Positions 44,497-53,371 are shown, numbered from the stretch's first letter. The stretch is DNA of 64,000 nt from Paenibacillus sp. NAIST15-1 (GCF_001894745.1 NZ_BBYF01000009.1:1-64000); one strand, 5' to 3'. Program-made: numbers and translations. Notes: generated from the sequence alone by a model not told the origin.

Positions 44497-45066
44497 CTAA
44501 CATCTGGCAGGAGTTGAGTATTCTTCGACTTGTTCCTGTTCTGGAATTAACCAATCGAACTTGGCGGGATTTTGCCAGACTTCCCCGGCATGGATAAGGG
44601 TAGGGATGACATCATCTCCCTTGTAGAATGTCTTCTTCCCAACCTTGCGCATCGGAATATGGAATGATACACGCAGCGCACGTGCGAACACAGGCTCCAA
44701 CAAACAAGCTAAATGCATAATACCATGCTTGCGCGAGTAGTGAACGAGTGAAGAGAGCAGTCTGTCTATATTATGACCGCGATGATCCTTCAGCAAAGCT
44801 ACCTTATCCACTTCAGCCACTTGTTCTGGGGCATCCATCACCTCCGGTTGTTCAGCAAATGGCGCAACTTCTTCAAGCTTACATGACCTCTCTCTGTATA
44901 GCGTCAACTCGAATGTGCCTACAGCCATACCTTCTTCATTAAAGACAATGACTTGATCCAACGGGCGCGCGGACGGCTCCAACTCGAAGCCCTTCTCTTG
45001 CCAGACCGTAGTCCAAATGGATCGATACATCTGCAATTGTTGTTCGCTTTCCACCGAAATGTGCAT
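44497..45066 (-). CDS. GNAT-fold acyltransferase resembling LuxI/FeeM-type synthases
   Basis: 189 aa. The profile is that of the autoinducer-synthase/N-acyl amino-acid synthase branch of the GNAT fold. It has an N-terminal YRSIW...E block, VIVFNEEGMAVGTFELTLYR, then VDKVALLKDHRGHNIDRLL for CoA or acyl-carrier binding, and FYKGDDVIPTLIHAGEVW near the end, where LuxI-like enzymes have a similar segment. An ordinary acetyltransferase is also possible. There is no signal peptide. It lies between a chemoreceptor and a LacI-type regulator, transcribed away from the latter. No receptor gene of LuxR type is nearby, so a signal-synthase role is conjecture. Confidence 0.7.
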   Translation of the reverse strand: MHISVESEQQLQMYRSIWTTVWQEKGFELEPSARPLDQVIVFNEEGMAVGTFELTLYRERSCKLEEVAPFAEQPEVMDAPEQVAEVDKVALLKDHRGHNIDRLLSSLVHYSRKHGIMHLACLLEPVFARALRVSFHIPMRKVGKKTFYKGDDVIPTLIHAGEVWQNPAKFDWLIPEQEQVEEYSTPARC

Positions 45067-45344
45067 CTCCCTGTAACTCCTTTATGTATGTAAATATTTA
45101 TATAATTTGTTATCGGTCACAGGTAAGGAAATGATTATATAAATCATTTTTCAAAAAATATGAAAACAGAAGGTTATTTTCTGAAATCTCACTTCTCTTT
45201 CTCATTGTAAAAACGATCAGTTATAATGCCAACTCCCCATCTCAAAATTCGTTCCAACGACCCAATTATATATGAATATATACTCACATTTTGCCAGTTT
45301 GGTTGCAGTCTATGCCGCTATCCAATCATCCTCACGACTGCAAC

Positions 45345-45380
45345 TTTACATTTGTCATAAATGTAAACCTCCTATATACT
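45345..45380 (+). promoter_or_regulatory. Promoter of the LacI-type gene with an overlapping palindrome
   Basis: TTGTCA (45352-45357), a 17-bp spacer and TATACT (45375-45380). The -35 box lies inside a perfect inverted repeat, TTTACATTT (45345-45353) and AAATGTAAA (45359-45367), with a 5-bp centre. A second 9-bp pair, GTTGCAGTC/GACTGCAAC, lies just upstream (45302-45344). The gap 45067-45432 shows nothing else I can support. Autoregulation through the palindrome is likely but untested. Confidence 0.65.
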
Positions 45381-45432
45381 TGTAACAACGTTAATTTAGA
45401 CACAATCCATTCGTAATCGGAGCGATTTATAG

Positions 45433-46473
45433 ATGTCACAATCCAAAGTAACTCAACAACATATTGCCGACGCGCTGAACTTGTCCCGCAATACCGTATC
45501 GAAGGCGTTGAACAACGATCCTGACATGCGCGATGACACGAAACGCCGCATCATGAAGAAGGCCGTCGAGCTCGGTTATACCAAATTCCATCAATTCGAA
45601 GCGGCGGAAGGAATCAGCTCGACCAATCGTATCGTGTCCCTGCTTACTCATTCGGATTATATGGGCAACCACTATTGGTCTAGCTTCATCAAAGGACTGA
45701 ATACAACCTTGAAGGAAGCTGGCTACTCCCTGGCGATGACGATTATTGATATGGAAGAAGAGCGCGAACAGAAGCTGCCTTCTCTATTCGTGCAGCAGCG
45801 GCCTGCTGGCGTTATTATGATCGGCCCCTTCTTGAGGGAGTACTATGAACTAATCGAACGTTCAGGCATTGCCTCGATGTTCATCGATACGTATGCGGAC
45901 TTCAACTTCGGCATGCTGGGCAGCGATATTATGCTCGTAGACAATGCCCATAGCGTATATGCCCTAACGCAACAATTGATTGCACGTGGACATAAGAAGA
46001 TCGGCTTTGTAGGGGATATCGGCTCCTGCCTCAGCTACCGCGAACGGTGGGAAGGCTTCAATCGTGCGCTGTCTGAGGCAAGGCTGAGCGTCAATGAATC
46101 TTGGTGCATCATTAACTCCATGAAGCGTCATTATTTCAATGAAGAGGAACTGTCCGCAGCCTATTCCCGGATGGAGGATAAGCCAACGGCCTTCGTATGT
46201 GTGAATGACAATATTGCTGTCGACTTCATGCAAATTGTGAAGGCAAGCGGCATGCGCGTACCAGAGGATATCTCCATTACCGGATTCGACAACATCGCCG
46301 AATCGCTGCTTGTTCATCCCGCCATCACGACTGTACATGTACCGAAGGAAGAGCTCGGCATGCGCGCCGGAGAACAGATCGTATGGCGCATTGACCACCC
46401 GCATCGTCCGAAGGAGCTTATTCGCATCGGCGTGGAGGTAGAATGGCGCGATTCAGTACACAGTCTGATATAG
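45433..46473 (+). CDS. LacI-family transcriptional regulator
   Basis: 346 aa. The N-terminal helix-turn-helix is TQQHIADALNLSRNTVSKALNN, followed by the hinge, then a periplasmic-binding-protein-like effector domain (VSLLTHSDYMGNHYWSSFIKGL, VCVNDNIAVDFMQIVKASG, ISITGFDNIAESL). ATG at 45433 has a weak GGAG upstream. It precedes the GH130 gene on the same strand by 296 nt, and an operator-like palindrome overlaps that gene's start of transcription. A local role in controlling mannose-oligosaccharide metabolism is therefore likely. Confidence 0.93.
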   Translation: MSQSKVTQQHIADALNLSRNTVSKALNNDPDMRDDTKRRIMKKAVELGYTKFHQFEAAEGISSTNRIVSLLTHSDYMGNHYWSSFIKGLNTTLKEAGYSLAMTIIDMEEEREQKLPSLFVQQRPAGVIMIGPFLREYYELIERSGIASMFIDTYADFNFGMLGSDIMLVDNAHSVYALTQQLIARGHKKIGFVGDIGSCLSYRERWEGFNRALSEARLSVNESWCIINSMKRHYFNEEELSAAYSRMEDKPTAFVCVNDNIAVDFMQIVKASGMRVPEDISITGFDNIAESLLVHPAITTVHVPKEELGMRAGEQIVWRIDHPHRPKELIRIGVEVEWRDSVHSLI

Positions 46474-46481
46474 TTTACATT

Positions 46482-46541
46482 TGCACATCTACATTCGATA
46501 TATAACACGTTTTTGCACATTATTTGCACAGTAAATGCACA
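46482..46541 (+). repeat. Helically phased TGCACA repeats upstream of the GH130 promoter
   Basis: TGCACA begins at 46482, 46514, 46525 and 46536. The first three copies are preceded by TTT. The last three are spaced by exactly 11 bp and the first by 32 bp, so all lie on the same helix face. The -35 box starts 14 bp after the start of the last copy. This is the arrangement expected of an activator array. Confidence 0.7.
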
Positions 46542-46549
46542 ATATTTAC

Positions 46550-46610
46550 TTGACATTGTAACCTTAGTGTTTTACTCTTTAGTTATTCGGAAACGCTGTC
46601 ATTGCGTTTC
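46550..46610 (+). promoter_or_regulatory. GH130 promoter with downstream operator-like palindrome
   Basis: TTGACA (46550-46555), a 17-bp spacer and a weak TACTCT (46573-46578). The palindrome GAAACGC (46590-46596) and GCGTTTC (46604-46610), with a 7-bp centre, falls near +5 to +25. It is a plausible site for the LacI-type regulator encoded upstream. Confidence 0.55.
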
Positions 46611-46769
46611 GAGAGACAATTGACACATGCTGTGTTACAAGTTCAGTTGACATTGCACACGACATCAATAAAGAACAAGGCTCTCACCTATTCTTTTGGT
46701 CTCAACATCTGTCACCTGCACTTGAACAGCACAGGTTTCATACTTACTACGCAAAGCGAGGTTTGCATC

Positions 46770-47759
46770 ATGAGCCAAATTAAGATCATCGGTCCAGATA
46801 TTCCGAACATGCCTTGGGAAGAACGTCCTGAAGGACATCGCGACGTATTGTGGCGCTACAGCCAGAACCCAGTAATTCCACGCGATTTGCTGCCTAACTC
46901 GAACAGTATCTTCAATAGTGCTGTTGTTCCGTTCGAAGGCGGATTCGCTGGCGTATTCCGCTGCGACGATCGCAATCGCTACATGCGCTTGCATGCTGGC
47001 TTCAGTAAAGACGGCATTAACTGGGACATCAACCATGAGCCGCTTACATTTGAATGTGACGATCCGGAAATCGGCAATTTCATCGAAGGCTACGACCCAC
47101 GCGTATGCTGGATCGAAGACCGCTACTATGTAACTTGGTGCAACATCTACCACGGCCCAACAATCGGCGTGGCATACACATATGATTTTAAGACATTCCA
47201 TCAGCTCGAAAATGCATTCTTGCCTTACAACCGCAACGGAGTTATGTTCCCGCGCAAAATTAACGGCAACTATGCAATGGTGAGCCGTCCGTCCGATACA
47301 GGCCATACACCATTCGGCGACATCTTCTACAGTGAGAGCCCTGATATGGAATTCTGGGGTCGTCACCGTCACGTAATGGCTCCAATGGGCGGCTGGCAGA
47401 GCAAGAAAGTTGGCGCAGGTCCAATTCCAATCGAAACAAGCGAAGGCTGGCTCATGATCTATCATGGCGTCCTGAACTCCTGTAACGGATTCGTATACGC
47501 ATTCGGCGCAGCGATCCTCGACCTGGATGAGCCTTGGAAAGTAAAATACCGCAGCGAACCATACTTGCTGCAGCCTTCCACATTGTACGAGTGCGTAGGC
47601 GACGTTCCTAACGTAGCATTCCCTTGCGCATCGCTTGTGGACGCAGCAACAGGACGCATCGCGATTTACTATGGCGCAGCTGACACGGTTACTGCTCTTG
47701 CATTCGGTTATGTTGATGAGATTATTGAATTCGTGAAGAACAATTCTCGCGTGAAGTAA
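46770..47759 (+). CDS. GH130 glycoside phosphorylase (beta-mannoside type)
   Basis: 329 aa. Inverting phosphorylase that splits beta-mannosides with phosphate to give mannose 1-phosphate. GH130 features are [37 protein letters not shown] (with the catalytic Asp), [27 protein letters not shown] and [21 protein letters not shown]. The start is ATG at 46770. The upstream open frame from 46602 is the promoter region. No signal peptide, so it acts on imported oligosaccharides. Subfamily and exact substrate (mannosyl-glucose or manno-oligosaccharide) cannot be fixed by eye. Monocistronic, under an elaborate promoter. Confidence 0.92.
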   Translation: MSQIKIIGPDIPNMPWEERPEGHRDVLWRYSQNPVIPRDLLPNSNSIFNSAVVPFEGGFAGVFRCDDRNRYMRLHAGFSKDGINWDINHEPLTFECDDPEIGNFIEGYDPRVCWIEDRYYVTWCNIYHGPTIGVAYTYDFKTFHQLENAFLPYNRNGVMFPRKINGNYAMVSRPSDTGHTPFGDIFYSESPDMEFWGRHRHVMAPMGGWQSKKVGAGPIPIETSEGWLMIYHGVLNSCNGFVYAFGAAILDLDEPWKVKYRSEPYLLQPSTLYECVGDVPNVAFPCASLVDAATGRIAIYYGAADTVTALAFGYVDEIIEFVKNNSRVK

Positions 47760-47842
47760 GATATACTGTAAGCAAAGACTGCTGGGGAGCAGCACCGACT
47801 TACAGGGCTCTTCCTTTCTTTGCAACCCCTATACCTATGATC

Positions 47843-47892
47843 AAAACCCCCTTGCATCTGATCGCAATAAGCGGCCAGCGCGAGGGGGTTTT
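47843..47892. terminator. Bidirectional terminator between GH130 and ABC exporter genes
   Basis: AAAACCCCCT (47843-47852) and AGGGGGTTTT (47883-47892) enclose a 30-nt structured loop. T-rich ends lie on both strands. It serves the GH130 gene and the minus-strand ABC permease gene. Confidence 0.8.
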
Positions 47893-47942
47893 GTGCAATA
47901 ATGTGCAATAAGGAAGTCTACGATTATTTAAAATGTACAGTC

Positions 47943-49889
47943 TTACACCATCGCACTGCGCAATTGCTGCACGTAGCGCCATCGAATGACGAAGAAGTAA
48001 ATAATTTGAACAACTGTGAAGCTAACGAGCACTTTGATTGTACTTTCCCCCACAGAGAAGTGAACCAACTGCTGCAGCGCTGCAAATGCAACCCCACTAT
48101 GCAAGATTGCGATGAAAAGCGGCAAAAAGAACATAACCAGCAGCTGTCGTGTCACGACGCGATTCAGTTCCTTGCGAGTCAACCCCATCTTGGACAGCAT
48201 CTCGGTCTGCTGCTGATCCCGACTGCGATCCGTATATAATCGGAAGTATAAGAAGCTTGCGGCAAAGGTGAAGAACACCACACCAATGAGTACGCTCACG
48301 AGCAGCAGCAATCCATTTGCCTGCTTGGCCGCTACCCACTGTGGGTACAGCGCTCTGAACTGAAACTTCATGGATTCGCTCTGTTCTCCTTCTTGATCTG
48401 TGTTCAGTTGCTTCATTAGCTGTTCTGTTGTATCCCCAAGCTTACTCCAATGCTCTACCGCAAATCCATATACCGTATAGGATCCCTGGCCTGACTCATC
48501 CCGATCAGGTATCTGCTCATAAGCATCATCCGTTACCACAACAAGCCGAATGATCCCATAATCCTGCGGCAGCACTTGATGGGGTACAGCTTTCATAATT
48601 TGAAAGGCAAATCGAGTAGTGTCTTCTATCAGTTGGACAACTTCTTCGAAGCCTTCTTTACTATATACTCGCTCCCCCATGACTGAAGTCGGCACAAGGA
48701 ATGCTTCATTATCAGCAGTAATCGCTTCTTGCTCATATCCAAGGGCTATCGCCAGCTTGTTATAATCGGACAACTTCATAACCGTGACATCATTACCTGC
48801 AAATTTCAAGGTAGCTGCGCCAACTCGATAAGGCAATTGTGATTGTTCCAGTTTTTGTTTAATCAAACTTACATCGGCCTGTTCCTGCTTATTTCCTTGA
48901 TACGAATAATACGTAAATGCAAACGGGTTCGTCATCTCCGCTAACCCTTGATTGCCGATTGCCGTACACGTACCAATCGCAGTAAATGCAACCGCCGAGA
49001 TTACAGCAACGATAAAGAACAAGCGTGAATTATCCTTCAACCGATATCCCAGTTCAGAGAGCGTCAAGAGATTCGTCTTCTTGAAATACAGCCGCTCGCT
49101 CCGCTTCAACATTCGCAGTGCAAATACCGCGAATTGCGTGAACAGAAAATACGTTCCGACTACAGTCAGCACCACCCCTGACAGGAGTACAAGGAACGAA
49201 TACGTGATGCCTGTTGCAAAGGAAAACACCGTCGCATAGCCCGCTCCGACGAGCAAGACGGCTAGCACCGACAGTCCTATCGACGCCTTAGGTTCAGGCT
49301 TCGGCTTGTCCGATCCCTTGAGAAGATTAATGAGTTGATGCACCCTTACCATCCGAGTAGTCACGATCGATATCAGCAGGAAGAGGATCAAGAATGCGAT
49401 AAACGTTGTCCCTATCGCCTTCAATGGTACATAAAACGTTAAGCCTTTATCAATCGCCAGAAGTTCAGATATCCCGGAGAGGATCAATTTCGAGAAAATG
49501 ACACCCAGCAATACGCCTGCCACAATGGAGGCGCAGCCAATCAGCATATTTTCCATGAACACCAGCTTGCGAAATTGCTTAGGAGACATTCCATGTATGA
49601 TGAGAATGCCAAATTCCTTGTTCCGTGTCTTAAGAAATGAGCCTACCGAATATAAGATGAAGAAGAAAGAAAACACGATCAGCAGAACCTGCGACACACG
49701 TAGTCCCATCATCCCGAGTTCGCTTAGTGTCTCACTGGAAGATCGAATCTTGCCGTTCAAATCGGGATGGAACAAGAGCAAAGAATAGGTGAAGAACATC
49801 AGTACCGAGAAGGTACTGCTCCAGAAATGAGCAGCGTACATGCGCTTGTTGCGAGTGATATTATGAATAGCTAGTTGTGAGAACGTCAT
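47943..49889 (-). CDS. ABC transporter permease, BceB/FtsX type
   Basis: 648 aa with ten predicted helices, arranged as one, three, a large extracellular domain between helices VII and VIII (residues about 310-520), and three. This is the layout of BceB-type transporters that counter peptide antibiotics and signal their own flux to a kinase. N-terminal MTFSQLAIHNITRNKRMYAAHF is typical. The start overlaps the end of the ATPase gene by 29 nt. It works with the ATPase as one exporter. The nearby VanS-like kinase may be its signalling partner, although that kinase has a HAMP domain unlike BceS. Confidence 0.9.
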   Translation of the reverse strand: MTFSQLAIHNITRNKRMYAAHFWSSTFSVLMFFTYSLLLFHPDLNGKIRSSSETLSELGMMGLRVSQVLLIVFSFFFILYSVGSFLKTRNKEFGILIIHGMSPKQFRKLVFMENMLIGCASIVAGVLLGVIFSKLILSGISELLAIDKGLTFYVPLKAIGTTFIAFLILFLLISIVTTRMVRVHQLINLLKGSDKPKPEPKASIGLSVLAVLLVGAGYATVFSFATGITYSFLVLLSGVVLTVVGTYFLFTQFAVFALRMLKRSERLYFKKTNLLTLSELGYRLKDNSRLFFIVAVISAVAFTAIGTCTAIGNQGLAEMTNPFAFTYYSYQGNKQEQADVSLIKQKLEQSQLPYRVGAATLKFAGNDVTVMKLSDYNKLAIALGYEQEAITADNEAFLVPTSVMGERVYSKEGFEEVVQLIEDTTRFAFQIMKAVPHQVLPQDYGIIRLVVVTDDAYEQIPDRDESGQGSYTVYGFAVEHWSKLGDTTEQLMKQLNTDQEGEQSESMKFQFRALYPQWVAAKQANGLLLLVSVLIGVVFFTFAASFLYFRLYTDRSRDQQQTEMLSKMGLTRKELNRVVTRQLLVMFFLPLFIAILHSGVAFAALQQLVHFSVGESTIKVLVSFTVVQIIYFFVIRWRYVQQLRSAMV

Positions 49890-50634
49890 TCGGATTGCCT
49901 CCCATCACGGACAGCACGTCCATTATGCTGCGCATAAACATGGACTGACTGCCTCTGCGAGTAATTTCATGATGCAGCTGACCATCCTTAATGAAGACAA
50001 CGCGATCACAATAGCTTGCCGCCATCGCATCATGCGTAACAAGCAGCATCGTTGTCCCCTCCTCCTTGTTCAGCTGATACATCGTATCCATCACAGCTCG
50101 CGATGACTTCGAATCCAGGTTTCCAGTCGGCTCATCCGCCAGCAGCAGCTTCGGCTGGTGAATAATGGCGCGTGCAATAGCTGCGCGCTGTGCTTGCCCT
50201 CCAGAAATCTCGTAAATTCGCTTGTTCAGCAATGCAGTAATGCCAAGCCTCTCTGCCAGCGCATTCGCCTTGCGGTGCAATTCCTCCACTTCTACCCCGT
50301 CCAGTGTTAAGGGAAGTACGATATTTTCCTTAACAGTCAGCGTATTTAATAGATTAAAGGATTGGAATACGAATCCGAGCTCGCGCCGGCGGAATAGAGC
50401 CAGCTTCTCCTGAGTTAATTGGAAGGGATTATTGCCATGAATCAACACTTGGCCAGATGAAGGCGCATCAATGGTTGCAATCATATTCATTAAAGTGGTC
50501 TTCCCGCTTCCAGATGGCCCCATGATACCTACGAATTCGCCCTGCTCAATACCTAGATTTATATTGGACAATGCCTGATAGGCTACCTTTCCTTCATAGG
50601 TCTTACTTAAGTTTCTCACTTCTACCATTGTCAT
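49861..50634 (-). CDS. ABC transporter ATPase, BceA type
   Basis: 257 aa. Walker A GPSGSGKTT, signature ISGGQAQRAAIARAI, Walker B LLLADEPTGNLDSKSS and the His switch MLLVTHDAMAA place it in the MacB/BceA group. The start ATG at 50634 is 11 nt after AGGAG. The in-frame GTG at 50646 overlaps the ribosome site. It is co-transcribed with the permease gene and lies 35 nt after the carboxypeptidase gene on the same strand, so a three-gene envelope operon is likely. Confidence 0.93.
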   Translation of the reverse strand: MTMVEVRNLSKTYEGKVAYQALSNINLGIEQGEFVGIMGPSGSGKTTLMNMIATIDAPSSGQVLIHGNNPFQLTQEKLALFRRRELGFVFQSFNLLNTLTVKENIVLPLTLDGVEVEELHRKANALAERLGITALLNKRIYEISGGQAQRAAIARAIIHQPKLLLADEPTGNLDSKSSRAVMDTMYQLNKEEGTTMLLVTHDAMAASYCDRVVFIKDGQLHHEITRRGSQSMFMRSIMDVLSVMGGNPNDVLTTSYS

Positions 50635-50669
50635 TTTCGATTCCACTCCTGTTTACGAGATTCCTATAT

Positions 50670-51632
50670 TCATCCTGCATATTGTTCAAAGCCATAATCG
50701 AGCAATTCTCTCGCATCTGTCCAAACGCTATTCGAACCGGAATGCAGAACAACTGTAATCATTCGGTGATCATTGCGCTCTGCAGCGGAGACTAGACAGT
50801 ATCCGGCTTCATCGGTGAATCCTGTCTTAATGCCTGTTGATCCTTCATAATAATATTCGCTCTCCTGTTGCAGCAGCCGGTTCCGATTCGTATACGACTT
50901 CATAATCTTCTCCATATCCGCGGACACGAGCTTCACATCAGCAGTGGTTTGGCCCACAATAGCGCGGAACACTTTGCTCTTCATCGCTTCCTTCGCAATA
51001 ACAGCCAAGTCATGTGCTGAACTATAATGGTTCGCATCGTGCAATCCATGCGGATTCATAAAGTGCGTGTTGCGAAGGCCGAGCTCCTCTGCCCGATCAT
51101 TCATGCATTGAACGAACACGCGGATCGCCTCTTCCGTATCCAAGGATGCATCGGCGCGTACCTGACGTCCCAATTGAACGGCAACCGTTCTCGCCGCATC
51201 GTTCCCGGATGGAAGCATCATCGCTTCCAGCAAGTCTTTCCACGACAATTGCTGCCCGAAGCGCAGCCCTGCCGAGCTCTCCCCCGGCTTGGCAAGCAGC
51301 ACCTCCTGCCCTACAGTCACCTGTTCCTTCATGTCTGCCATCTCGATGGCGAGGAGCGCGGTCATTACTTTGGTCGTGCTGGCCGGTGCGAGCCGATCAT
51401 CAGTATTCATCCCGTATAGAACTTCACCTGAATCTTGATTGATGACGATCGCTGCCTGGGCATCCAGGCTTCCTGAAGCAAATACATTCTGCCCAGTTAC
51501 AGTGTGCACGCTATTAGACACTACTTTATATATCTTTTGTTTGATTTGTCCTGAGTAAGGTTGCAGTATGAACCAAATACCAGCAGCGGCGATGCAGCCT
51601 GCGAACAGCCATCTTTTCCTATTCAATCTCAC
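50670..51632 (-). CDS. D-alanyl-D-alanine carboxypeptidase (peptidase S11, DacF/PBP5 type)
   Basis: 320 aa. It trims the terminal D-Ala of peptidoglycan stem peptides outside the membrane. A signal/anchor helix lies at residues 8-24. The active-site motifs are intact: STTK, SGN and KTG (GIKTGFTDEAGY). It lacks the long C-terminal beta domain of PBP5, so it belongs to the short exported type. It lies directly before the Bce-type exporter genes and close to a VanR/VanS-like pair, as in loci that respond to cell-wall antibiotics. Confidence 0.92.
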   Translation of the reverse strand: MRLNRKRWLFAGCIAAAGIWFILQPYSGQIKQKIYKVVSNSVHTVTGQNVFASGSLDAQAAIVINQDSGEVLYGMNTDDRLAPASTTKVMTALLAIEMADMKEQVTVGQEVLLAKPGESSAGLRFGQQLSWKDLLEAMMLPSGNDAARTVAVQLGRQVRADASLDTEEAIRVFVQCMNDRAEELGLRNTHFMNPHGLHDANHYSSAHDLAVIAKEAMKSKVFRAIVGQTTADVKLVSADMEKIMKSYTNRNRLLQQESEYYYEGSTGIKTGFTDEAGYCLVSAAERNDHRMITVVLHSGSNSVWTDARELLDYGFEQYAG

Positions 51633-51909
51633 GATTATCCACCCTTATCCTGTTATCATGCATTCGCATGTCTTCCCGTGATAGATATCAGGATAACCGA
51701 ATGGACTTAATAATGTGCTAAGCAGAAATGAAGAAAAGTGAATGAAAGATGAAGAAAATATGAAGAAGACGGTATAAAGGTTATGTGGAATTTATACCCT
51801 ATGTACAAATCTATTAATTCTAGACCTTAGTAGGGGGGATTAATCAGCTCGAACAGGTATAATAGACATATGATTGTGAAATATGTAACATATCGAGGAG
51901 GTATACCTT

Positions 51910-52224
51910 ATGAAACGCAACATCTTAGCCGCTGTTCTCATCTTGGGAGGAAGCCTCTTGCTTGGCAATACCGTATACGAGGGACTCGCAGGTGCGGGAG
52001 AGACAGAATCCGGCACAGCATCAGCTCACGACATGCAACAACACCATATGGAACAATCCCATATGAGTGATTCCCATATGAATGATTCTCGTATGAGTGA
52101 ATCCCGAATGAGTGAATCTCGTATGGGAAATATGAACAGGGATGTATCACCACGTCACGGATCGGGCGACTCCCATATGTCGAAGTACTCCAGCAATAAC
52201 GACAACTGCCATAACGAAGCATAA
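51910..52224 (+). CDS. Exported His/Met/Ser-rich repeat protein, 104 aa
   Basis: ATG at 51910 behind GAGGAGG. Residues 1-23 form a signal peptide or N-terminal helix. Residues about 40-75 contain five-residue repeats of the form H/R-M-x-D/E-S (HMEQS, HMSDS, HMNDS, RMSES, RMSES). They are encoded by tandem 15-bp units, and more His follow later (NNDNCHNEA). Met/His-rich exported peptides often bind copper or other metals, and this is a guess from composition only. The gene is opposite in strand to both neighbours and shares a terminator with the kinase gene. Confidence 0.75.
   Translation: MKRNILAAVLILGGSLLLGNTVYEGLAGAGETESGTASAHDMQQHHMEQSHMSDSHMNDSRMSESRMSESRMGNMNRDVSPRHGSGDSHMSKYSSNNDNCHNEA
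52045..52119 (+). repeat. Five tandem 15-bp repeats inside the His/Met-rich gene
   Basis: Units start at 52045, 52060, 52075, 52090 and 52105. They have the consensus CATATGAGTGATTCC with third-position and CAT/CGT changes. Such units can expand or shrink by slippage without shifting the frame. Confidence 0.85.
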
Positions 52225-52231
52225 GTAGAAC

Positions 52232-52263
52232 AAGAACCGAAGGCTCACCTGCCTTCGGTTCTT
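52232..52263. terminator. Bidirectional terminator shared by the His/Met-rich gene and the kinase gene
   Basis: AAGAACCGAAGG (52232-52243) and CCTTCGGTTCTT (52252-52263) form a perfect 12-bp stem. The right arm overlaps the stop codon of the kinase gene. Confidence 0.88.
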
Positions 52264-53371
52264 ATTCATACAATGGAGGCACGGAGCTTGGAATCTCAAC
52301 GACAAAGTAAGTGCCTTCCTGATTGCTTATCGCTTCAATTGTTCCCCCATGCAGCTCTACAATCGTCTTGGATATCGCAAGACCCAGCCCAGAACCACCC
52401 GAATGCTCCGATCTTGATTTCTCCACACGGTAAAATCGATCAAAAATATGCGGCAGATCATGAGCCGGTATAGGCTCACCGCTATTATGCACAGAGATCA
52501 TAATTCGAGTCCCCCGCTTGCGGAGGAATATTCCCACTGCAGATCCACGCGGCGCATAGCGCATCGCGTTGGTAAGCAGGTTGTCGAATACACGCACCAG
52601 CTTATCTGGATCCGCCTCGATCCAGTACTGATCCTCATCGCTGTGCATCGAGATGGTCAGTCCCTCCTGCTCCATCGGATAACGATAGTGTACACACAGC
52701 TGACCTGCCATTTCCACAATATTGAGCGGCTTCGTATGCAGCGTCATCCCACCATTCATGCGGGTATATTCGAACAAGTCGTTAATCATGACGTTCAGGC
52801 GCTGAGCCTTCTCATAAGCAATATTCGTATAATGCCGCAGCTCTACTTCATCCCTATATCGATCCTGCTCAACCAACCCTAAATACCCCATGATGGAGGT
52901 AAGCGGTGTGCGAAGATCATGTGATACGCTTGTAACCAGTTCATTTTTGGTACGTTCGGCAAGGCGCTCCTCTTCCAGCGACAGCTTAATCTGTTCGGCC
53001 ATACGATTAATGTTATCCGCAAGCTTGCCAATTTCATCATCCGTGGAGACGGTGCAGCGGGCATCCAGATTGCCATCCGCCATACGCTGAACCGTTGCTG
53101 TAATTTGCTCCATATTTTTGATTAATTTGCGATTCAGTAAGAAATAGATACCGACGAACAGCGCCAACCCAACGACAATGAGCGGCGGAACGATTCCGAA
53201 CATTCGCTCCAATGCCCGAAACAAGACATTAAGCAGATCAATTTGCAAGTAACTGTACATAACCATAGCTAGACCGAGCATGAGGTAGGCTGTTATCAAT
53301 GCCAATATAATGCTCAGCACGAAGGTGAACAGCATCTTCCATCGAAGGCTACTATACCATGGTGTCTTCAA
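52262..53371 (-). CDS. Sensor histidine kinase, VanS-like
   Basis: 369 aa. Two N-terminal membrane helices (about 13-38 and 60-80) are separated by only about 22 residues, so the signal is probably sensed in or at the membrane. HAMP (about 80-135), then the phospho-His in SVSHDLRTPLTSIMGYLG, and the ATPase boxes NLLTNAMRYAP, GSGLGLAISK and the C-terminal YFVVEIP. It overlaps the regulator gene by 20 nt. Together with the nearby carboxypeptidase and Bce-type exporter it suggests an envelope-stress response. Confidence 0.93.
   Translation of the reverse strand: MKTPWYSSLRWKMLFTFVLSIILALITAYLMLGLAMVMYSYLQIDLLNVLFRALERMFGIVPPLIVVGLALFVGIYFLLNRKLIKNMEQITATVQRMADGNLDARCTVSTDDEIGKLADNINRMAEQIKLSLEEERLAERTKNELVTSVSHDLRTPLTSIMGYLGLVEQDRYRDEVELRHYTNIAYEKAQRLNVMINDLFEYTRMNGGMTLHTKPLNIVEMAGQLCVHYRYPMEQEGLTISMHSDEDQYWIEADPDKLVRVFDNLLTNAMRYAPRGSAVGIFLRKRGTRIMISVHNSGEPIPAHDLPHIFDRFYRVEKSRSEHSGGSGLGLAISKTIVELHGGTIEAISNQEGTYFVVEIPSSVPPLYE

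Noticed and set aside
46665-47825. 386-aa open frame antisense to the GH130 gene
   Set aside because: It mirrors the GH130 coding frame. Composition is Cys/His/Val-rich without motifs, there is no ribosome site, and the plus-strand gene is certain.
52045-52119. Short CRISPR-like array
   Set aside because: Units are 15 bp without spacers and encode an in-frame peptide repeat.
51938-52222. 94-aa frame opposite the His/Met-rich gene with HSYGN repeats
   Set aside because: The repeats are the reverse reading of the 15-bp units. The plus strand has the ribosome site and signal peptide; the minus frame has neither.
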